Shown piece by piece: positions 59,401 to 64,000 of a stretch of 64,000 nt of DNA. How positions within the stretch are numbered: the first letter of the stretch is position 1; each line of letters begins with the position of its first letter. Below the pieces are notes generated by a model. It did not search any database. It was not told the DNA's origin and saw nothing but the letters and a program-made list of their open reading frames with translations. Source of the DNA: Spinacia oleracea (lineage: Eukaryota > Streptophyta > Magnoliopsida > Caryophyllales > Amaranthaceae); contig NC_079491.1 of assembly GCF_020520425.1 (NCBI RefSeq), positions 6,497,143 to 6,561,142 on the forward strand, written 5' to 3'. A program made the translations under genes and the position numbers.

Positions 59401-62400
59401 TTACGGACAAAAAATCATCTTTTTTTATGTCGTTTTAGCATTTACTACTTGTTTATCTTTATTTTTTATATGCATTTTCAGTAAATATCAACGTTTTGCG
59501 GGGACCTAAGATTTGTACGGACAAAATATCATCTTTTTTGCGTCGTTTTAGCATTTACTTCTTGTTTATCTTTATTTTATATATGCGTTTTCAGTACATT
59601 GTTACATTATAAGTTTACAAAAAATTTAAAATCCGGGACAACTTACAACTCTACTCATTATTATGGTTGGTTACACAGATGGTCTTCTGCAAGAAGAGGG
59701 GGCATGACAGTCTTGGGAAAAGTTGCTGTTCCTAAGCCTATAAATTTGCCTAGTAAAAGGTTTTTGTGCCCCTGATCTCATCTTTGAAGTATTTACTTGA
59801 ACACTTGCGTTTCTGGAGTTCTTATGTTTTTATTTTGAATGGTTAAGGTTGGAGAATCATGGTTTGGACCCCAATGTGAAAATTGTTCCCAAGTAAGTAG
59901 TTTTATCTGTATCTACTCGATTATTCCAAAATTTCAATTAGGATTGCCGCATTTCCCTTTCTATTTTTTTATATAATTTTAAGTAATGAGTCTGAAGGAG
60001 CATTTCGTTGCATTGATTCCAGGGGCACACTTAAGTGGGGGAGTCGACCATCATCTTCCGGGTCAAATGCATGGGGTACATCGGCGCTGTCACCAACTAC
60101 TGATATGCCACACATGCCACATGTTCCACACTTGCAGCCTGGTATGCCTATGAGGCCTGTGTTTTATCCCAGCCGTGTTCATTGCGATGGGTATTACAGA
60201 CCCCCGAAGGGATTTTGTAATACCAATGAACGAGATTTTCCACTCATGGGAATGCCAGCTGGACCTCCTATTTATAACAGACATGCTAATCAGAATGCTC
60301 CTGATAAAAACAATGCCCATCCCAGGTCACGGGAAGGTAGAGGGCCTGAACAAGTAGAGCCTGGTCATCCACAGGATCCCCGAGGACATTTCAAAGTCTT
60401 AGGGCATCCAAATGATAGCTGGGCTCGAAGCGAGGAAGAGAAGTTGGGCCATAGTGGGACTATCACTCGCGAGAAGGGGACTTTATCTAAGGCACCGGTG
60501 CTGGAAAATGCCTGGGAAGATGATTACAAGAAGGATGAGGGTGGTCATTATGGTAAAAGTGCAACCAAAGAAAATTACAAGAAGGATGAGGGTGTTCATT
60601 ATGGAAAAAGTGCAACCAAAGAAGTTGCTTCTTGTTTTGATAATAAATTTGCCAAACGTTTGAGCAATATAGATGAAACTCAGATAAGTCCTACCACGGA
60701 GAATGAAGTTTCTCCCCAAGATCATTCTTTGATACAGAAGATAGAAGGTTTAAATGCTAAGACACATTCCACTAGTCAAAAAGAGGAGGGTTTTCATAGG
60801 GAGGGGCCAAATGACAGGGTGCAAATGATCAATGTCAAGGATTATCGATCAGCAAATGAAGCTAATCCTGATGTTGATCTGGAACGCCATCATCCCACTG
60901 GTGTCCGTGTCCCTGTTTCACGTAGTAAAGATGTTTTGGCAGCTGATAGAAGTCGAGAATCATCAGTTGCCCCCAGGTTTTCTGCGCTTTGCATGCTTTG
61001 CTCTATTTTAGTTTTTTTTTTGTTAAAATCAAATACAAAATTAAAGATAAATGGGAACGAGCAAACAGTAGCAGAAGAATTGGTTATGCTTGATTTCAAC
61101 AATAATAAGTAATTAGAATAAGGTGAACAGTACAAAGCCTTAATAGCTTAAAGACAACTGATTTGGAAACTACATTAAGATTAAGAACTAGTATCGGATC
61201 ATCTGTTGTTGCCATTTTTTGTTTATTGTGGAAAAAATGGATGGAAAGAAGGGGATGGGATCAGGCGGGTGAAGATGAGAATTGTTTTGGCTGTTCTATT
61301 GGAGGTGGAAAATGTGGATTTGACCCTCATCCTCTTGGCTGTTATCCTATCAATTGGTTTTTACTTAATGAGATCAGGTTAGGGATCCCATTTTCTAGTT
61401 TTAAATAGTACAAGGAAGTGATTCAGAATTTCAGTTGTGATTATGACATTCTTAGGTAAATGTCAACTGGTTTGTTGGGGAACTGGGGACCTGAGATTTG
61501 TACGGATAAAAAATTATCTTTTTTGTGTCGTTTTAGTATTTACTACTTGTTTATCTTTATTTTTTATATGTACTGTCAGTACATTGTTACATTTCCATAT
61601 ATAAGTTCGGATATTTTTAAAAATTTGGGACGACTTATAACACTATTCATTACTATGGTTGGTTACACAGATGGGCTTCTGCAAGAAAAGGGGACTTGGC
61701 AGTCTTGGGGAAAGTTGCTGCTCCTAAGCCTATAAATTTGCCTAGTCAAAGGTTTTTTTGTGCTTCTGATCTCATCTTTTAAGTATTTACTTGAACATTT
61801 GCTTTTCTGGAGTTCTTATGTTTTTATTTTGAATGGTTAAGGTTGGAGAATCATGGTTTGGACTCCAATGTTAAAGTTGTTCCCAAGTAAGCAGTTTTAT
61901 CTGTATCTACTTGATTATTCTGAAATTTCAATTAGGATTGCCGCATTTCCCCTATTTTCAATGCATTATAGTATTAGAGTATTGTTAGATTCGTCTTAAT
62001 GTGTATTTTTCAAAAATCTAATTTTCATATGATGTACAACTATGAAATTAGAGATATGGCAACGAGCAAACAGCAGAAGAAGATTTCGTTATATTTGATT
62101 TTAACAATATTAAGTAATAAGAATAAGGTGAATAGAACAAAGCCTTAATATCTGAAGACAACTGATTTGGAGATTACATTAAGATTAAGAACTAGTATCG
62201 GATCATCTGTTGTTGCCATTTTTTGTTTATTGTGGAAAAAATGGATGGAAAGAAGGGGATGTGATCAGGCGGATGAAGATGAGGATTGTTTTGGCTGTTC
62301 GATTGGAGGTTGAAAATGTGGATTTGTTCCTCACCCTCTTGGATGTTATCCTATCAATTGGTTTTTAGTCAATGAGATCAGGTTAGGGTGCCCATTTTCT

Positions 62401-63878
62401 ACTTTTAAATAGTACAAGGAAGTGATTCAGAATATCAGTTATGATTATGACATTCTTACGTAAATGTCAACTGTTTGTGGGGAACTGGGGACCTCAGATA
62501 TTTACGGACAAAAAATCATCTTTTTTTATGTCGTTTTAGCATTTACTACTTGTTTATCTTTATTTTTTATATGCATTTTCAGTACATTGTTACATTTTCA
62601 TATATAAGTTTGGAAGAGTTTTAAAATTCGGGACAACTTGTAAGTTGTAACACTACTTAATATTATGGTTGGTTACACAGATGGGCTTCTGCAAGAAGAG
62701 GGGACATGGCAGTCTTGGGAAAAGTTTCTGTTCCTAAGCCTATAAATTTGCCTAGTCAAAGGTTTTAGTGCTCCCAATCTCATCTTTGAAGTATTTACTT
62801 GAACACTTGCTTTTCTGGAGTTCTTATGTTTTTATTCTGAATGGTTAAGGTTGGAGAATCATGGTTTGGACCCCAATGTTGAAATTGTTCCCAAGTAAGT
62901 AGTTTTATCTGTATCTACTCGATTATTCCGAAATTTCAATTAGGATTGCCACATTTCCCCTATTTATGGTATTATAGTATTGTTAGATATGTGTTATTGT
63001 GTATTTTTCAAAAATCTAATTTTCATATTTTTTACAAATACTTTAAAGATATATGGCAACGAGCAAATAGCAGCAGAAGATTTGGTTATGTTTGATTTCT
63101 AAAATAATAAGTAATAAGAATAAGGTGAACAGAACAAAGCCTTAATAGCTGAAAGACAAAAACTACATTAAGATTAAGAACAAAGCCTTAATAGCTGAAA
63201 GGCAATCTGTTGTTGCCATTTTTTGTTTATTGTGGAAAAAATGGATGGAAAGACGGGTATGAGATCAGACGGATGGAGATGAGGATTGTTTTGGCTGTTC
63301 GATTGGAGGCGGAAAATGTGGATTTGACCCTCACCCTCTTGGCTGTTATCCTATCAATTGGTTTTTTACTTAATGAGATCAGATTAGGGTGCCCATTGTC
63401 TAGTTTTAAATAGTACAAGGTAGTGTATCAGAATATCGATTCTAATTATGACATTCTTAAGTTAAATGTCAACTGTTTGTAGGGACCTGAGATATTTACG
63501 GACAAAAAATCATCTTTTTTTATGTCGTTTTAGCATTTACTACTTGTTTATCTTTATTTTTTATATGCATTTTCAGTACATTGTTAAATTTCCATATATA
63601 GTTTGGAAAAAATTTAAAATTTGGGACAACTTATAACACTACTCATTATTATGGTTGATTACGCAGATGGGCTTCTGCAAGAAGAGAGGGCATGACAGTC
63701 TTGGGAAAAGTTTCTGTTCCTAAGCCTGTAAATTTGCCTAGTCAAAGGTTTTTGTGCTCCTGATCTCATCTTTGAAGTATTTACTTGAACACTTGCTTTT
63801 CTGGAGTTTATGTTTTTATTTGAAATGGTTAAGCTTGGAGAATCATGGCCTGGACCCCAATGTTGAAATTGTTCCCAA
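56436..63878 (+). CDS. MOS1: MOS1 homologue, 5' part with four tandem exon 2-3 cassettes (partial)
   Basis: Coding exon 1 is 56436-56467 (MTSSTITGDR, ending in phase 2). The BAT2-type N-domain follows in exon 2 (81 nt) and exon 3 (45 nt): RRGGMTVLGKVAVPKPINLP, then RLENHGLDPNV.IVPK. This pair occurs four times: 59679-59759/59848-59892, 61671-61751/61842-61886, 62681-62761/62850-62894 and 63667-63747/63834-63878. All copies are open with usable AG and GT sites; copy 4 gives Ser instead of Arg at the exon 2/3 joint. Exon 4 after copy 1 is shortened. Another exon 4 probably starts just past the window, since 63970-64000 matches the sequence before 60023. Arabidopsis MOS1 regulates the immune receptor gene SNC1 and flowering in the nucleus. 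Which cassette is used cannot be told from sequence. Confidence 0.85.
56579..58026. mobile_element. Mutator-like MITE, 1.45 kb, in MOS1 intron 1
   Basis: Inverted ends CGGTTTTCTCATGAAATG and, from the right, CGGTTTTTTAATGAAATAC, continuing inward for about 200 bases (CCATAATTCACCAACTGCCC on the left; AACCCATCCATTAACCC-type blocks on both sides). It is the same family plan as the element at 48447. The flanking 9-mers TAAGTTAAA and TATAAGAAA match only in part. The interior is CT-rich on the left and GGTGGAGGTGGAGG-rich on the right. No transposase and no clear captured gene. Confidence 0.75.
58027..58875. other. MOS1 intron 1, unique part
   Basis: Intron sequence with a G14-type homopolymer near 58424-58437. 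No further coding signal. Confidence 0.5.
58876..60976 (+). repeat. MOS1 repeat unit 1 with truncated exon 4
   Basis: Starts GCATTATAGTATTGTTAG, runs through the intron block, cassette copy 1 and exon 4. Within its intron a 120-bp stretch (CCTGAGATATTTACGGAC..TTTTCAGTA) is duplicated in tandem at about 59390-59480 and 59507-59598, unlike the other units. Confidence 0.8.
60023..60976 (+). CDS. Shortened MOS1-type exon 4
   Basis: The exon opens with KGTLKWGSRPSSSGSNAWG, SALSPTTD as in MOS1, then passes directly to MPHMPHVPHLQPGMPMRPVF and GYYRPPKGFCNTNERDFPLM, a Pro/Met-rich region that lies much further along in MOS1 proteins. An internal block has therefore been lost in frame. A 17-residue direct repeat (YKKDEG.HYGKSATKE, twice) is encoded at about 60525-60625. 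The frame continues past a possible donor CAG/GTTTTC at 60976 into intron-like sequence and stops at 61112. If spliced to downstream cassettes it could still be used; otherwise it gives a truncated protein. Homology to MOS1 is firm, the fate of the exon is not. Confidence 0.7.
61025..61962 (+). repeat. MOS1 repeat unit 2
   Basis: Begins inside the unit (the first about 80 bases seen in units 1 and 3 are missing) directly after the exon 4 remnant, then intron block, exon 2 copy (WASARKGDLAVLGKVAAPKP) and exon 3 copy. It has more amino-acid changes than units 3 and 4. Confidence 0.85.
61963..62964 (+). repeat. MOS1 repeat unit 3
   Basis: About 1.0 kb. Exon 2 copy reads WASARRGDMAVLGKVSVPKP, exon 3 copy RLENHGLDPNVEIVPK. 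The exon 2 start lies 1,010 bases after that of unit 2. Confidence 0.88.
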
Positions 63879-64000
63879 GTAGTTTTATCTGTATCTACTC
63901 GATTATTCCGAAATTTCAATTAGGATTGCCGCATTCCCCTATTTTCTATTTTTTTAATGTAAATTTTAGTAATGGGTCTGAAGGAGCATTTCGTTGCATT
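62965..64000 (+). repeat. MOS1 repeat unit 4, running out of the window
   Basis: Exon 2 copy reads WASARREGMTVLGKVSVPKP; exon 3 copy begins with C instead of G, and its donor is GTAGTT instead of GTAAGT. The intron block is closest to unit 1 (shared ATCAGAATATCGATTC). The last 30 bases match those just before exon 4 in unit 1. Confidence 0.88.

Noticed and set aside
59132-63418. A minus-strand 63-codon frame recurring in MOS1 intron units
   Set aside because: It recurs because the intron block is duplicated; copies differ in openness and no known domain was seen.

Overview
The window is nuclear DNA of a higher plant. The evidence is spliced genes with GT..AG introns and plant-specific families, about 65% AT overall, nuclear tRNA genes, and dense plant transposable elements (Ty3/Gypsy, hAT, Mutator-like, Helitron, Stowaway, Harbinger-type, SINE). 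The repeated TACTCCGTA-type motif suggests Amaranthaceae (spinach, beet or quinoa relatives), but that is inference. Nothing bacterial, phage-like or CRISPR-like was seen.

Layout. 1-2.6 kb: diverged repeat and a 296-bp hAT MITE. 2.6-5.6 kb (+): four-exon PUX10-like UBX protein without the usual UBA domain. 5.9-7.6 kb: two identical tRNA-Arg(UCU) genes on the minus strand, separated by decayed 130-bp repeats. 8.9-13.3 kb: LINE scrap, then Helitron-type sequence split by a 2.4-kb inverted-repeat element holding a 21-bp minisatellite. 13.6-17.3 kb (+): six-exon CRAL-TRIO (Sec14-like) gene. 19.1-19.7 kb (+): small two-exon membrane protein. 20.4-21.7 kb: MITE, 104-bp tandem repeats and a hAT element. 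22.2-25.1 kb (+): two-exon SOUL heme-binding protein. 26.9-38.0 kb: an 0.8-kb hAT element split by a 10.3-kb Ty3/Gypsy element whose 2,860-bp LTRs are almost identical although its inside is decayed. 38.1-40.7 kb (+): truncated chromovirus. 41.9-43.3 kb: hAT and Stowaway MITEs. 44.1-45.4 kb (-): remnant of a multi-pass membrane protein gene. 45.7-48.2 kb (-): apyrase gene broken by a SINE inside an exon and by a 7-bp duplication. 48.4-49.9 kb: Mutator-like element with 9-bp target duplications and about 460-bp inverted repeats, carrying a GRF zinc-finger/coiled-coil/membrane-anchor gene. 50.3-52.4 kb: head-to-tail Helitrons, one split by an 862-bp hAT. 53.8-64.0 kb (+): 5' part of a MOS1 (MODIFIER OF SNC1 1, BAT2 N-domain) homologue.

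The host genes are unrelated housekeeping or regulatory genes (protein quality control, lipid transfer, heme binding, nucleotide hydrolysis, immune regulation); no operon or pathway cluster is implied. The two most unusual features are: (1) the MOS1 5' region, where a phase-symmetric two-exon cassette (81 + 45 nt, 42 codons) encoding the conserved N-terminal domain occurs four times in tandem, with a shortened downstream exon after the first copy; and (2) the Mutator-like element with an almost open GRF zinc-finger gene interrupted only by two TGG-to-TGA type stops, plus an inverted partial copy of the same gene in its other terminal repeat. Exon limits were set by eye from splice sites and reading phase; no alignment or database search was run.
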